A stretch of 25,221 bases of DNA from a virus: IMG/VR virus record IMGVR_UViG_3300021964_000479, positions 1-25,221 of that record; one strand, written 5' to 3'. The notes under the pieces were generated by a model that was not told the DNA's origin, searched no databases, and saw nothing but the letters and a program-made list of their open reading frames with translations. The position numbers and the translations under genes are program-made. Of this stretch, positions 1 through 7,713 are shown piece after piece. Numbering within the stretch: the stretch's first letter is position 1; every line of letters begins with the position of its first letter.

Positions 1-20
1 GGCCGACATCGTATCTTGCC

Positions 21-251
21 ATGCCGCAACTCAACATCAAAATGACCGGCGGAAACAGTTACACCATTGAAGTTGCGACAGTTGGCACGACCGGCAGCGT
101 TTCGGAAGATTCAAACGTGACGATGCTCGGTCAGCCTATGCAAACGAAATTGACAAACTCGCCAACGGGCTATTCCCTCTCGATTGAGGCGCATGAGTGG
201 TGGACCGATGAGGAATGGATCAACGAATCAGATTGGGCCAGTCAGCCCTAG
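21..251 (+). CDS. Small phage protein of the late region, function unknown
   Basis: A 76-residue acidic protein without a recognised family. It reads as a compact beta-rich fold: alternating hydrophobic and polar residues (QLNIKM, YTIEVATV, GYSLSIEA) followed by a Trp-rich acidic end (EWWTDEEWINESDW). There is no signal peptide or membrane segment. It starts at the first ATG of the window, so an upstream operon partner is out of view. Its stop codon overlaps the stop of the convergent minus-strand gene in a CTAG palindrome at 248-251. Position at the edge of the late structural module suggests a minor virion or tail-associated role, but that is inference from location only. Confidence 0.6.
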   Translation: MPQLNIKMTGGNSYTIEVATVGTTGSVSEDSNVTMLGQPMQTKLTNSPTGYSLSIEAHEWWTDEEWINESDWASQP

Positions 252-871
252 CTGTATTTGTCAGCAACTTTTTGAAGCTTGTTTGCAAGATACTTCTGCA
301 TGTCGGCAGTTGCTTCTCGAATTGCTTTCTCCAACGCGGGTTTCATCACTTTGGCGTAGTGGTTTGAGTCAAGACCGGGGATTTGGAGCAATGCAGTCAA
401 TGTTGCCGGGGTGGATATTTTTGCACTGGTGTCATCAATGGATGCTCGACCTTTGGCATGTGGATTTTTGGTAAAATCAAAAGGCTTTTTCATTAATTGC
501 TTTGCAAGCTTTATAAACATTGCCTTGGAGTAACCTATCGCCCTCTTACGCGAATTAAATATCTTACTAGCCAGATCATAGTTGCCCTTTCCTCGCGGAG
601 CTTTGCCCAATTTATTACCCTCAGATGCTTTGGCGTGGAATAGTCCGTTTGATTTCTTCCTTGGTCTAGCTCTACTCCCCGGCTTGCGAGGCTTGTGGGG
701 CGCACCCAGAGCTGTAATATCGGGAGCTTTTGCATTGTCGATGTGGGAAGCGGCGCGGAAAGCAATATCTTTCGCCTTGTTATTTATCAAATCTGACGAT
801 TCCCGCTTGTTCGCTTTTACGTATTCATTGAGCGTTCGCGTAAACTCCGTCATATCAATATCAAGCTCCAT
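248..871 (-). CDS. Basic phage protein, possible tail-completion/HK97-gp10-like, on the minus strand
   Basis: About 207 residues from the ATG at 871; an upstream TTG at 877 would add two residues. The first 45 residues (ELDIDMTEFTRTLNEY, then a helix with NNKAKDIAFRAASH) resemble the opening of phage tail-completion/virion-morphogenesis proteins as I remember them, which also start with a short beta strand and a long helix. The centre (about 60-115) is very rich in Lys, Arg, Pro and Gly, and the C-terminus is helical (KVMKPALEKAIREATADMQKYLANKLQKVADKY). The gene lies against the direction of the surrounding late genes, ends tail-to-tail with the 76-residue gene, and is head-to-head with the fibre gene at 964. 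No Shine-Dalgarno is seen. The tail assignment is tentative. Confidence 0.65.
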   Translation of the reverse strand: MELDIDMTEFTRTLNEYVKANKRESSDLINNKAKDIAFRAASHIDNAKAPDITALGAPHKPRKPGSRARPRKKSNGLFHAKASEGNKLGKAPRGKGNYDLASKIFNSRKRAIGYSKAMFIKLAKQLMKKPFDFTKNPHAKGRASIDDTSAKISTPATLTALLQIPGLDSNHYAKVMKPALEKAIREATADMQKYLANKLQKVADKYS

Positions 872-963
872 TGCCAAACTTCGCTTGTTTTTGCGAAACG
901 GTCAAATTGCGGTAAATTGAGCGACTTGGTAGCTTTAAAAGTTGCAACGTAAGGACAATTCAA

Positions 964-2274
964 ATGACTCTCTATTTCGACAGACGACTTCGCCGATTTG
1001 TAACTGTGCCAGGACTGGATGGCGCACTTGAAACGCTAACATTGAAAGCTGGAGACGTAGAGGAGGTTGTCGTTCAATTCGGGCGATCCCCAGACGGCGC
1101 AGCTCCAAACTCAGTTGTCACAGCTCCATCGTGGACGGCGGAGAATCTTGGAGCAGGCGCACTGATTGACATTGGAATTAAAGCGAGCGGAGACTATTCG
1201 GACGGCGATCTACTAGCCGGGACATCGACATATGTTCACGATTCAGTTGCAAAAACATACACTTTCAACCTTTCGCTAAACACCACCGAAATCAACACTG
1301 AGCTTCACAGGCTTGACGCGCATGAAGGTAACGATGTTGCTTCGATTGACGACTGCTTGTTTGAGCTGACCTACAAATACAGCGCAGGCGCAGACTACCA
1401 ATCTTCCATTGACGACGTAGTTGTAACGATTAAGCATGACGTTCTGGGAGGCAGTGAGGGAACACCTGTAAACGCCGCAGACCCGGACGAATATTCTCTG
1501 ATTTCAAACACGATTCAGCACTTTCCATCTTTAACGGGATTGACCGGCGGAACATCTACCGATTTGGATAGTGTTGAAACCGTCAGCCGGTCGATAGGTG
1601 AAGTCGTCGATCTTACAGTTGGCAACGACCTCAGAATCTACGAACTACAATCTGGAACGACGGCAGAAAGTTCTCCAGAAACAATTCGCCCGGACGATTA
1701 CGCGGCATCAACTAACGAAAAAATCTGGACCTTACTCAGCACCAACGGCGGCGGCGGCGGCGCAAGTTTACCTGTAGACGATACAACATCCATCGCAAGG
1801 GATCCGGTCGACAACACCAAGCAGGCGCGTCTCGATGTCGGGCTAGTTTCAACCGGGACCGTTCGCGCATTGCAAGTTCCAGACGGCGACGCCAAAGCGG
1901 GATTGGTCGTAATGGAGCGCGAATTGGTCGCATCAGGCGTTAGCGCGTCAGCACCATCATATCACGATTTTGGAGTAATCGGAACTCCGTTTACTGCCGT
2001 TTCGCTAGAAATCTACGTAAAGACACAGGCGACATCGCCAGTTGAGGCTCGGATGAGAAAAAATCAAGTATTGGCAGGAAATACCGCAATCGCCAATCAA
2101 GCGACGAACGGAACTGATTATGACGAATACGGAACGGTTGACCCGTCAGTTTCTTTTGCGGCAGGCGACGAGATGCAAGTCGCAATCACTGACGATGGAA
2201 CGGCAGGATCAGGCTCGACAGTGGCAGCGGGGCCGATAGTGGCGAGAGTGATCGGCTATTACAATGCGGCTTAA
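964..2274 (+). CDS. Probable tail fibre / receptor-binding structural protein
   Basis: 436 residues, low in Cys and Lys and rich in Thr, Ser, Gly, Asp and Ala, as usual for phage fibres. The N-terminal ~165 residues form a beta-rich domain (FDRRLRRFVTVPGL, then ELTYKYSAGADYQSSIDDVVVTIKHD). A central segment has a GGC x5 run (1747-1761) giving a five-glycine hinge. The C-terminal ~130 residues (from HDFGVIGTPFTAVSLEIYV to ARVIGYYNAA) look like a jelly-roll tip. The ATG is preceded by AAGGA with 9 nt spacing. The gene is followed by a TAATG overlap with a glycosyltransferase gene, which suggests co-expression. Exact position in the tail is unknown and receptor binding is inferred from composition and from the neighbours. 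Confidence 0.6.
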   Translation: MTLYFDRRLRRFVTVPGLDGALETLTLKAGDVEEVVVQFGRSPDGAAPNSVVTAPSWTAENLGAGALIDIGIKASGDYSDGDLLAGTSTYVHDSVAKTYTFNLSLNTTEINTELHRLDAHEGNDVASIDDCLFELTYKYSAGADYQSSIDDVVVTIKHDVLGGSEGTPVNAADPDEYSLISNTIQHFPSLTGLTGGTSTDLDSVETVSRSIGEVVDLTVGNDLRIYELQSGTTAESSPETIRPDDYAASTNEKIWTLLSTNGGGGGASLPVDDTTSIARDPVDNTKQARLDVGLVSTGTVRALQVPDGDAKAGLVVMERELVASGVSASAPSYHDFGVIGTPFTAVSLEIYVKTQATSPVEARMRKNQVLAGNTAIANQATNGTDYDEYGTVDPSVSFAAGDEMQVAITDDGTAGSGSTVAAGPIVARVIGYYNAA

Positions 2275-3203
2275 TGATCCAATCTCACGGCAACGAAAAC
2301 ACCTCTGATCTCGTCAATTTTGGATCAACCGCTAGGGTTTCCTGGTCAACCAAAAGAGCGCAGAGGCGTGGGAGTCCGGCCAAAAGAGTTCCATTGTCGT
2401 CAGATGAGCCGATTCGCGTGGATCGAATTGTTACCGTAGCAGACAAGAACCTAGCTCACGAGCTAGATGAGTGGCTACCTAGCGCGAGGCTCTGCTATCC
2501 TGGCGTCCCGCTGCACGTCGCCACAGATATTTCAGAACAGGAGTTTCAAGGAATACTAGGCAGGCTAAACGTAGAGAATGTGATTCGAATGCCGCTGGAT
2601 TTGTCTGTAGCAACTCCCAGGGTTCAAAAGGTAAATAAGTGGGCGGAACATTGGATTCTTGAGGCTATTTGGGCAAAACTCGACACGCTTCGCAGCGTCG
2701 TCACAGATCATCCGGGTGAAGGCGTTATGCTGGCAGATGCGGATATAACTTTCCTGAAACCTATTGATCGCAGTTTTTATGCTGATGTAGTTTTGAGTCC
2801 ATACTACTTTGGAGACTTCACTCAGAAAACCCGTGATCTCGATGGCGATTTGATTCCTTTAGCTGAAAGAGATGGATGGTTTAATGCGGGAATGATTCTC
2901 ACAAGATCAAAAGAGTTCTGCGATTGGTGGGTTCCGCAATACGAGGCAGGACATCCCGGTTCTTTTGTTGAGCAGTCATCTCTAGAGCTTGTGCCTGGGG
3001 CTTTCGCTACCGACTACCTCGACGCAAGGCACAATTTCGGAAAATGGAGACTATCGCCACCGGCTCCTGACACTGCAAGTGTCCACATGCACATTCACGA
3101 AAAATCGCATCGGACAGATATAACGATGTTGAAAATTGCAGCGCAAAGAGCAGCGGCAAAAGCTCGGAGATTACTGAGAGACAACCCAGACAAACGAGCA
3201 TGA
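2274..3203 (+). CDS. Glycosyltransferase-like protein (GT-A fold, DxD)
   Basis: 309 residues. After a polar 45-residue lead there is a nucleotide-sugar-transferase-like core: beta strand DRIVTVADKNL, a helix, YPGVPLHVATD, then KWAEHWILEAIWAKLDTLRS, followed by VMLADADITFLKPID, where D155-A-D157 fits the metal-binding DxD motif of GT-A transferases. Further on, WFNAGMILTRS and EQSSLELVPG match the acceptor-side and Asn-containing strands common in this fold. It starts in a TAATG overlap with the fibre gene and its stop overlaps the sulfotransferase start (ATGA at 3200-3203), so the three are translationally coupled. Likely role: adding a sugar to a virion or host-surface glycan. The substrate cannot be told from sequence. 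Confidence 0.72.
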   Translation: MIQSHGNENTSDLVNFGSTARVSWSTKRAQRRGSPAKRVPLSSDEPIRVDRIVTVADKNLAHELDEWLPSARLCYPGVPLHVATDISEQEFQGILGRLNVENVIRMPLDLSVATPRVQKVNKWAEHWILEAIWAKLDTLRSVVTDHPGEGVMLADADITFLKPIDRSFYADVVLSPYYFGDFTQKTRDLDGDLIPLAERDGWFNAGMILTRSKEFCDWWVPQYEAGHPGSFVEQSSLELVPGAFATDYLDARHNFGKWRLSPPAPDTASVHMHIHEKSHRTDITMLKIAAQRAAAKARRLLRDNPDKRA

Positions 3204-3811
3204 TTTCACTTCACCGAAAATTCGTTTTTGTCCATGTAAATAAAACGGGCGGCACGTCAATCGTCGAGGCATTGTCTCAATTTGAGGATCGAACAGAAGA
3301 AGATGTTTTACACGATCATTCTCCCTTTGCAGCGTATAAAAGAGTTCTGGGTTTAGACCTTTGGAACGAGTTCTACACTTTCGGATTTATACGAAATCCA
3401 TACGAAAGAATGGTTTCCGCTTACGAATACCGGAGGCAGATTCTTGAGGTTCAAAAGGAAACGATGGATGCCAAAAACAAGGCTTTTGCCGATTGGGTGT
3501 TTGATTTTGTCGCTCCAAAAGTAAAACGCCAAAAATTTTCAGAGTGGACAAATCAAATGAGACTACTAGGCGACGGGGAAAAGCCTATGGTTGAAGATTT
3601 GTTTTTGTTCGAGGAGATGGAAAGCGCATGGGAGACGATACAAAGCAAACTAGGCATTTCGGAGGAACTTCCTCACACAAATAAAACGGTAAAAAAGCCA
3701 CTAGGTGAATATTACCGGGGTAATGATGAAGTCAGAGATTTGGTTCGCGAGTTTCACTTAAACGATTTCGCATGGGCGGAGTCGAACGGGATAAATTGGG
3801 ATTGCGAATAG
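3200..3811 (+). CDS. Sulfotransferase family protein
   Basis: 203 residues, a compact cytosolic-type sulfotransferase. The 5'-phosphosulfate-binding loop is visible at residues 13-21 (VNKTGGTSI, matching K-x-G-G-T/S-S). The 3'-phosphate-binding segment is at 63-73 (FIRNPYERMVS, the RNPxxRxxS pattern). DHSPF around residue 40 lies where the acceptor-site His is usual, and LFLFEEM matches the later beta-strand/helix of the family. These proteins move sulfate from PAPS to a hydroxyl, usually on a carbohydrate. Translational coupling to the glycosyltransferase (ATGA) suggests both act on the same glycan. There is no signal peptide or membrane anchor, so it acts in the host cytoplasm. Family call is firm; the target is unknown. 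Confidence 0.88.
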   Translation: MISLHRKFVFVHVNKTGGTSIVEALSQFEDRTEEDVLHDHSPFAAYKRVLGLDLWNEFYTFGFIRNPYERMVSAYEYRRQILEVQKETMDAKNKAFADWVFDFVAPKVKRQKFSEWTNQMRLLGDGEKPMVEDLFLFEEMESAWETIQSKLGISEELPHTNKTVKKPLGEYYRGNDEVRDLVREFHLNDFAWAESNGINWDCE

Positions 3812-3821
3812 TTATTTAGTT

Positions 3822-4364
3822 ATGAATGTTTTACAAAACGGCAGCGATTTAGTCAGAAAAGCCAGAGAATCGGGAATGGATAAAGTGGCCGATACCTTGC
3901 TTTCAGTATCTCCAATCGGAGGCTATTGGAACATTGTAAAAAAGATTGGGCGAGCGTTGGGACTTGGCGACAACGCGACCGAAACAGCCATCGCCGACGC
4001 ACTGGAGGATGCAACACCGGAGCAGCGAGTTCAAATTGCAGAGATAGCATTGAAAGAGCATGAAGCGATTTTGGCAGACTACCAGCAGGACCGGGAACAA
4101 GTAACTGCCCGACACGCTGCCGATATGATGGGCGATTGCAGGCTTTCCAAAACATTCAGGCCAATCGCAGGCTATATTGTCATTGGCTGTTTTTTAATTG
4201 ATTGGATTCTTTGTCTAATACTTTTCGCGACAGGCAACCCATCGCAGCCAAACGAATTGCTGGCGACTCTTGCTACAACGGTAGTCGGTTTCTACTACGG
4301 ATCGCGAGGACTCCAGCATATCGCCTCGAAATTTGCATCGAAGTGGTCAGGTAAAGTCAGGTAA
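3822..4364 (+). CDS. Putative holin of the 3TM superfamily
   Basis: 180 residues. An amphipathic N-terminal region (PIGGYWNIVKKIGRALGLGDNA) and a charged helix (AEIALKEHEAILADYQQDREQVTARHAADM) precede the conserved RLSKTFRPIAGY segment. Two hydrophobic spans follow: IVIGCFLIDWILCLILFA and LLATLATTVVGFYYGSRGL. This layout, with soluble helix, R-P junction, TM hairpin and GSRGL/ERA-like end, is that of the phage Holin_3TMs family, which forms the inner-membrane lesions that release the lysin. It overlaps the lysin gene by one base (TAATG at 4362-4366), as expected for a holin-endolysin pair. No clear Shine-Dalgarno precedes it. Confidence 0.75.
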   Translation: MNVLQNGSDLVRKARESGMDKVADTLLSVSPIGGYWNIVKKIGRALGLGDNATETAIADALEDATPEQRVQIAEIALKEHEAILADYQQDREQVTARHAADMMGDCRLSKTFRPIAGYIVIGCFLIDWILCLILFATGNPSQPNELLATLATTVVGFYYGSRGLQHIASKFASKWSGKVR

Positions 4365-5761
4365 TGGTTTTTCTGCTTACATTGCTACGGCTAATTGTGC
4401 GCGAACTATTCGGAAGGAATAGGACGATTCACCGCGCACCACTACCTGACCCCGCGCCGATTCCAAGCGATCCACCAGAACCACCGGAAGCTCCCGCTAT
4501 AGTGAAACCACCGTCGATGGATTTCGGCGCAGCTACAGACGTTGCAAGGGCTGTGCTAGGCAAAGGATATGATGTTTTCGCAAACAACTTGCAACCATAC
4601 AATCTAAACATCGTAGGCATTCGCGACGCATCGCCAGAGTTTGACCGATTCGGATGTCGATTGGTGCAATTCTGGAAGCAGGAAAATGGAGAGTGGCATG
4701 TTATCTCCGTGCCGTTTACTACCTATCCGGGAGAGAGATATACTAGGCGTAAGCTACTCAATCCACGCGGCGCAATGATACTCAAGCCGGGCCAATACAG
4801 AAACATCTACCGACTCCGAAAGCATCGAGGACTCTACAATGCACTGTGCCAGGACGGTGGACCGGTAAACGTATACCGTGACGGCAACAGAGATAGAGTC
4901 TACGATCTCAAACCAAACACGCTACACAGTGGCAACTTCGGCGCAAACATTCATGCTCCAGAGAATCCAGACGACGGCATTTGTAGCGACGTTTACGAAA
5001 AGATTGGTGCAGCATCGGCAGGATGTCAGGTAACAAAGAGCGTTCAAGACTTCTTGCGATTGCGAGATGAATGGGAAAAGGCAAAGCAGATTTGGGGAAA
5101 TGTTTTCACATATACGCTTATTGAGGACACTGACCTGACCGACGCAAGCTCTGAGTTGGTAACTGTTGCAGATGTGACGATTGAAACGCCTAGCGACTAC
5201 GCAGCAGGCAGGGCTATAGTCGATCTCGAGGCGCGAAAAGATGCAGACGGGACGCTGAAAATTTACAGATTGCCAGAAAACGATGGCGGAGGAAAATACG
5301 AGATTGCAGGGATCAATGACCGATACCACCCGGAGGCACTTGCTGACCTGCAAGCGATGAATCCTGATCGGCGCGAGGAATACGCGGCTAGATACATTGA
5401 GGAATATACGCTGAAATATACAAAGCTCGACGAGGTAAGGCTCAAACCTGGGACGAGGTTCTTCGTTCTGGATACGACTTTCAACAGAGGGCCAAGCGGG
5501 AGCGCGTGGATCGTGCAGGATGCGCTTCGCGCAATGGGGCATAATGTAAGGAGAGATGGGAAATGGGGGCCGCGCACTCGCGGAACGCTAGAAAAGGCAG
5601 ACCGAGACACGCCTTCTCTATTGCTGCAAAAGCTACGAGACTCGCGAGAGAGATACGAGCGCGAAAGGGTAGGATATAGATCGAATCTTTGGAAGGGGCT
5701 TGTAAACCGTTGGAACGCAGTTCACGAAATCGCGGAGGAGATGAACAGTAACCTTTTATGA
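4364..5761 (+). CDS. Modular lysin: L,D-transpeptidase-like domain plus GH108-like muramidase
   Basis: 465 residues, more than twice the usual length of a GH108 phage lysin. Residues 1-14 are a hydrophobic signal-anchor-like segment, followed by a Pro-rich linker (24-50). Residues ~75-255 hold a domain with H197 (FGANIHAP) and C221 in SAGCQV, resembling the His and S-x-G-C of YkuD-type L,D-transpeptidases. Residues ~280-465 resemble phage GH108 N-acetylmuramidases with a C-terminal peptidoglycan-binding part: E289 in IVDLEAR as the likely acid, DGGGKYEIAGI, a LDTTFNRG segment and DGKWGPRTRGTL. It would cut murein after holin action. The N-terminal anchor suggests SAR- or signal-mediated export. 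It overlaps the holin and the next membrane gene by 1 and 4 nt. Muramidase call is good; the first domain's activity is inferred. Confidence 0.75.
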   Translation: MVFLLTLLRLIVRELFGRNRTIHRAPLPDPAPIPSDPPEPPEAPAIVKPPSMDFGAATDVARAVLGKGYDVFANNLQPYNLNIVGIRDASPEFDRFGCRLVQFWKQENGEWHVISVPFTTYPGERYTRRKLLNPRGAMILKPGQYRNIYRLRKHRGLYNALCQDGGPVNVYRDGNRDRVYDLKPNTLHSGNFGANIHAPENPDDGICSDVYEKIGAASAGCQVTKSVQDFLRLRDEWEKAKQIWGNVFTYTLIEDTDLTDASSELVTVADVTIETPSDYAAGRAIVDLEARKDADGTLKIYRLPENDGGGKYEIAGINDRYHPEALADLQAMNPDRREEYAARYIEEYTLKYTKLDEVRLKPGTRFFVLDTTFNRGPSGSAWIVQDALRAMGHNVRRDGKWGPRTRGTLEKADRDTPSLLLQKLRDSRERYERERVGYRSNLWKGLVNRWNAVHEIAEEMNSNLL

Positions 5762-6120
5762 ATATACTACACCAAATCATTGCAGCGGCGAAATCACTCG
5801 CCACACTACCGGCATCGGAGTTTACCATTTCCGGTTATATCAAATACTTTGCAGCAATTATCGCTATTTCCTCACTGGGTAGCGTTGCCAAAATGCTTGG
5901 GGATCACACCGAGAAAGTAACGAAGCGCGTCGTTCTGACCTATCTAATCACAGGAACTACTGCCGGGCTGATACTTTCGCTTTTAACTATTGATAAATAC
6001 GGCGGCTCCTTCCTGCTTGTCGGTATATCCGGCGTTGCTGGTTTTGGATCGGTCCAGATTCTTTCTGTTCTGTCCTATGGATTCCAGTCAGTTATCAAAA
6101 AGTTTTTCGGAACAAAATAA
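5758..6120 (+). CDS. Small membrane protein, candidate second holin or antiholin
   Basis: 120 residues with three likely membrane spans: YIKYFAAIIAISSLGSVAKML, VVLTYLITGTTAGLILSLLTI and FLLVGISGVAGFGSVQILSVLSYGF, and a basic C-terminus (KKFFGTK). The Gly-rich third span (GISGVAGFGSVQIL) resembles LydA-type/superfamily III phage holins. It starts inside the stop of the lysin gene (ATGA), which fixes it in the lysis cassette. With another holin candidate upstream, the pair may be holin/antiholin, or this may be a spanin-like accessory; no lipobox is present, which argues against a spanin. Confidence 0.65.
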   Translation: MNILHQIIAAAKSLATLPASEFTISGYIKYFAAIIAISSLGSVAKMLGDHTEKVTKRVVLTYLITGTTAGLILSLLTIDKYGGSFLLVGISGVAGFGSVQILSVLSYGFQSVIKKFFGTK

Positions 6121-6144
6121 CAAAACGAATAAAAGGAATGAACG

Positions 6145-6885
6145 ATGGGAGTTTCAAGATTCTTATTCGGAACGGACAGCCACGGCGATCAGCAAGATGA
6201 CGAAACGATAAATGCGTTTTTGTCGTTTGCTGACAGGTGGAAGCCTCACGTAAAAATACACGGCGGCGATGTGTTCGACTTTCGCCCTTTGCGAAATGGC
6301 GCAGGGGCGGAAGAACGAGCCGAGTCGATGGAGCGCGATTGTATCACCGGAATGGCGTTGCTCGACGCATACCGGCCGGATTACATCTTGCGAGGCAATC
6401 ACGACGAAAGATTGTGGCAATCGGCGCAGTCGGCCACAAACGGAAACATGCGCGATCTATGCGGGAGACTTGTGCAGGAGATCGAGCAGCAAAAGACCTG
6501 GAAGGCTGCGACCGTGCTGCCCTACGACGTGAGAAGTGGCGTCTTGAAATTGGGACAGCTGCAATTCGTTCACGGCTACCACGCTGGCGTCGCGGCAGCT
6601 CGCCAGGCGATAGGAATTTACAAGGGCAGCGGCACTGGTGTTGTCCAAGGCCACGTTCACTCGTTTTCCAGGTTTGCTGATTCGTCACTCTCCCGGGCAG
6701 AAGGAATCAGCGTAGGCGCACTCTGTAAAATTGACATGCCATACAATGCCAAGACTCCGCGCAAGTTGGCGCATGAGAACGGATGGGCATTTGGCGAAAT
6801 TCACCAATCCAAAAGCGGCAAATCAGATTGGGAGCTGTGGTTTTGCCGAAAAGGGGAGACGGGCAAGTTTATTTCTCCCGTTTGA
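6145..6885 (+). CDS. Calcineurin-like metallophosphoesterase
   Basis: 246 residues with all five metal-binding blocks of the metallophosphatase fold: D11-S-H13 (TDSHGD), G-G-D42 (HGGDVFD), G-N-H-D (84-87), H143 in FVHGYH, and G-H-V-H (169-172). This predicts a two-metal phosphodiesterase or phosphatase. Phage members of the family have been annotated as DNA- or nucleotide-acting but the substrate is not readable here. A good AAGGA Shine-Dalgarno sits 8 nt before the ATG. It is the last gene of the rightward late unit, and its end overlaps by 17 nt the end of the convergent minus-strand operon. Confidence 0.85.
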   Translation: MGVSRFLFGTDSHGDQQDDETINAFLSFADRWKPHVKIHGGDVFDFRPLRNGAGAEERAESMERDCITGMALLDAYRPDYILRGNHDERLWQSAQSATNGNMRDLCGRLVQEIEQQKTWKAATVLPYDVRSGVLKLGQLQFVHGYHAGVAAARQAIGIYKGSGTGVVQGHVHSFSRFADSSLSRAEGISVGALCKIDMPYNAKTPRKLAHENGWAFGEIHQSKSGKSDWELWFCRKGETGKFISPV

Positions 6886-7042
6886 TCCAATCGGAGATTT
6901 GCACGGACTGAGAGACTTCGCGAGCCTTGCAGATAGCGCGAAACATATCTGCGTGTTCCGGCTCAATCCTGACTGTGATTGTTTCGCGAGGGGTGTCGCG
7001 GGGCTTTCGCCCTGCTCCTTTGCGTTTTCCTCCTGCTTTCAT
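6869..7042 (-). CDS. Small ribbon-helix-helix-like DNA-binding protein
   Basis: 57 residues from the ATG at 7042. This start is chosen because it forms an ATGA overlap with the upstream stop and has GAGAGG 8 nt before it; a longer version from 7075 would overlap its neighbour by 37 nt. The N-terminus is a basic arm (GGKRKGAGRKPRD). ETITVRIEPEHADMF then fits the RHH beta strand plus first helix, and EVSQSVQISDWIKREK the second helix. Proteins of this size and form are usually dimeric transcription repressors or accessory factors. It is the promoter-distal gene of the leftward operon. The fold is inferred from pattern only. Confidence 0.65.
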   Translation of the reverse strand: MKAGGKRKGAGRKPRDTPRETITVRIEPEHADMFRAICKAREVSQSVQISDWIKREK

Positions 7043-7302
7043 TTCCAGCAACCTCTCTGGTTTTGTTTTGCCCACGCAACGCTACCTGCAAGCCAAAGAT
7101 TGAAAAACTCAATCGTAGAAAACTCCAGCCAACCGTCTTTGTTTTGCAGTGTGAACTTTTCTTGCGATCCGACTCTTTCAAATTTTCCCCACTCGTTTGA
7201 CTCCGCATCCAGAAGCACTTGAACAAATTGTAGTTTTTGCAGTTTGCCCCAAAGATATTTTTGGCATTCATCGAGGGCTGTTGTGTTGATTGTCTCTTGC
7301 AT
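7039..7302 (-). CDS. Small phage protein, function unknown
   Basis: 87 residues, unrecognised. A helical N-terminus (ALDECQKYLWGKLQKLQFVQVLLDAES) is followed by a short beta-like middle with aromatic residues (GWLEFSTIEFFNLWL). There is no membrane span or signal. The stop overlaps the start of the RHH-like gene (ATGA at 7039-7042), so both are probably co-translated. The start lacks a clear Shine-Dalgarno. Confidence 0.55.
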   Translation of the reverse strand: MQETINTTALDECQKYLWGKLQKLQFVQVLLDAESNEWGKFERVGSQEKFTLQNKDGWLEFSTIEFFNLWLAGSVAWAKQNQRGCWK

Positions 7303-7337
7303 GTTTTTAGATTACACCCCTATTTGATTTCGCGCAA

Positions 7338-7359
7338 GCACTTTTTCAAATAAAAGTGC
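7338..7359. promoter_or_regulatory. Intergenic hairpin in the leftward operon
   Basis: GCACTTTT and AAAAGTGC form an 8-bp perfect stem with a 6-nt loop between the minus-strand genes ending at 7409 and starting at 7302. Read on the minus strand no T run follows, so it is not a classical terminator for that operon. It may stabilise or process the mRNA. The 106-nt gap in which it sits is the widest one within the leftward operon. Confidence 0.35.
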
Positions 7360-7408
7360 ATTTATTTTCCTTTCCTTGCAGTGCTGCGAACAAGGCGATG
7401 CACAAGAC

Positions 7409-7687
7409 CTACTCCGTAAGCTCGCGATCTTGGGTGTTCTCCGAAAAATCCAAATCGGCCCAAATCTTCGGCGTTCGACCGAGGCGGAAAAGGTGGTTCC
7501 AGTGATCCGTGGCCTCCTTGAATGTGGTGCAGTATTTGGCTTGCGGCCTCCCGTCGAGACTTTGCCAAGTGACCATGTAGGGAAGCCCGCCGTGCGTTTC
7601 GGTGACGTTGAAACGGCGAACGAGCGGGTGCTGTCCAACCTGCTGCTCACTAGGAGTTGTCGGCGGATCGTTACAATAGTCTTGCAT
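7409..7687 (-). CDS. Small phage protein, function unknown
   Basis: 92 residues, unrecognised. The core (HPLVRRFNVTETHGGLPYMVTWQS, then AKYCTTFKEATDHWNHL) looks like two or three beta strands plus a helix. The ATG is preceded by an AT-rich stretch (AAAGTAAAAGATC), similar in style to other starts in this operon, with no Shine-Dalgarno. Transcribed with the surrounding minus-strand genes. Confidence 0.5.
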   Translation of the reverse strand: MQDYCNDPPTTPSEQQVGQHPLVRRFNVTETHGGLPYMVTWQSLDGRPQAKYCTTFKEATDHWNHLFRLGRTPKIWADLDFSENTQDRELTE

Positions 7688-7713
7688 GATCTTTTACTTT
7701 AATTATTCGTTAC

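Noticed and set aside
4922-5828. Long minus-strand frames opposite the lysin gene
   Set aside because: Cys-, Leu- and Ser-rich composition typical of antisense shadow, with no motif or ribosome site, against a strongly supported + strand gene.
6237-6680. 147-codon + frame inside the metallophosphoesterase gene
   Set aside because: Arg/Ala-rich shadow without motifs, while the phosphoesterase frame holds all metal ligands.
7409-7650. Alternative minus-strand frame 7312-7650
   Set aside because: Overlaps the 92-residue gene in a different frame, Arg/Ser-rich shadow composition and no start context.
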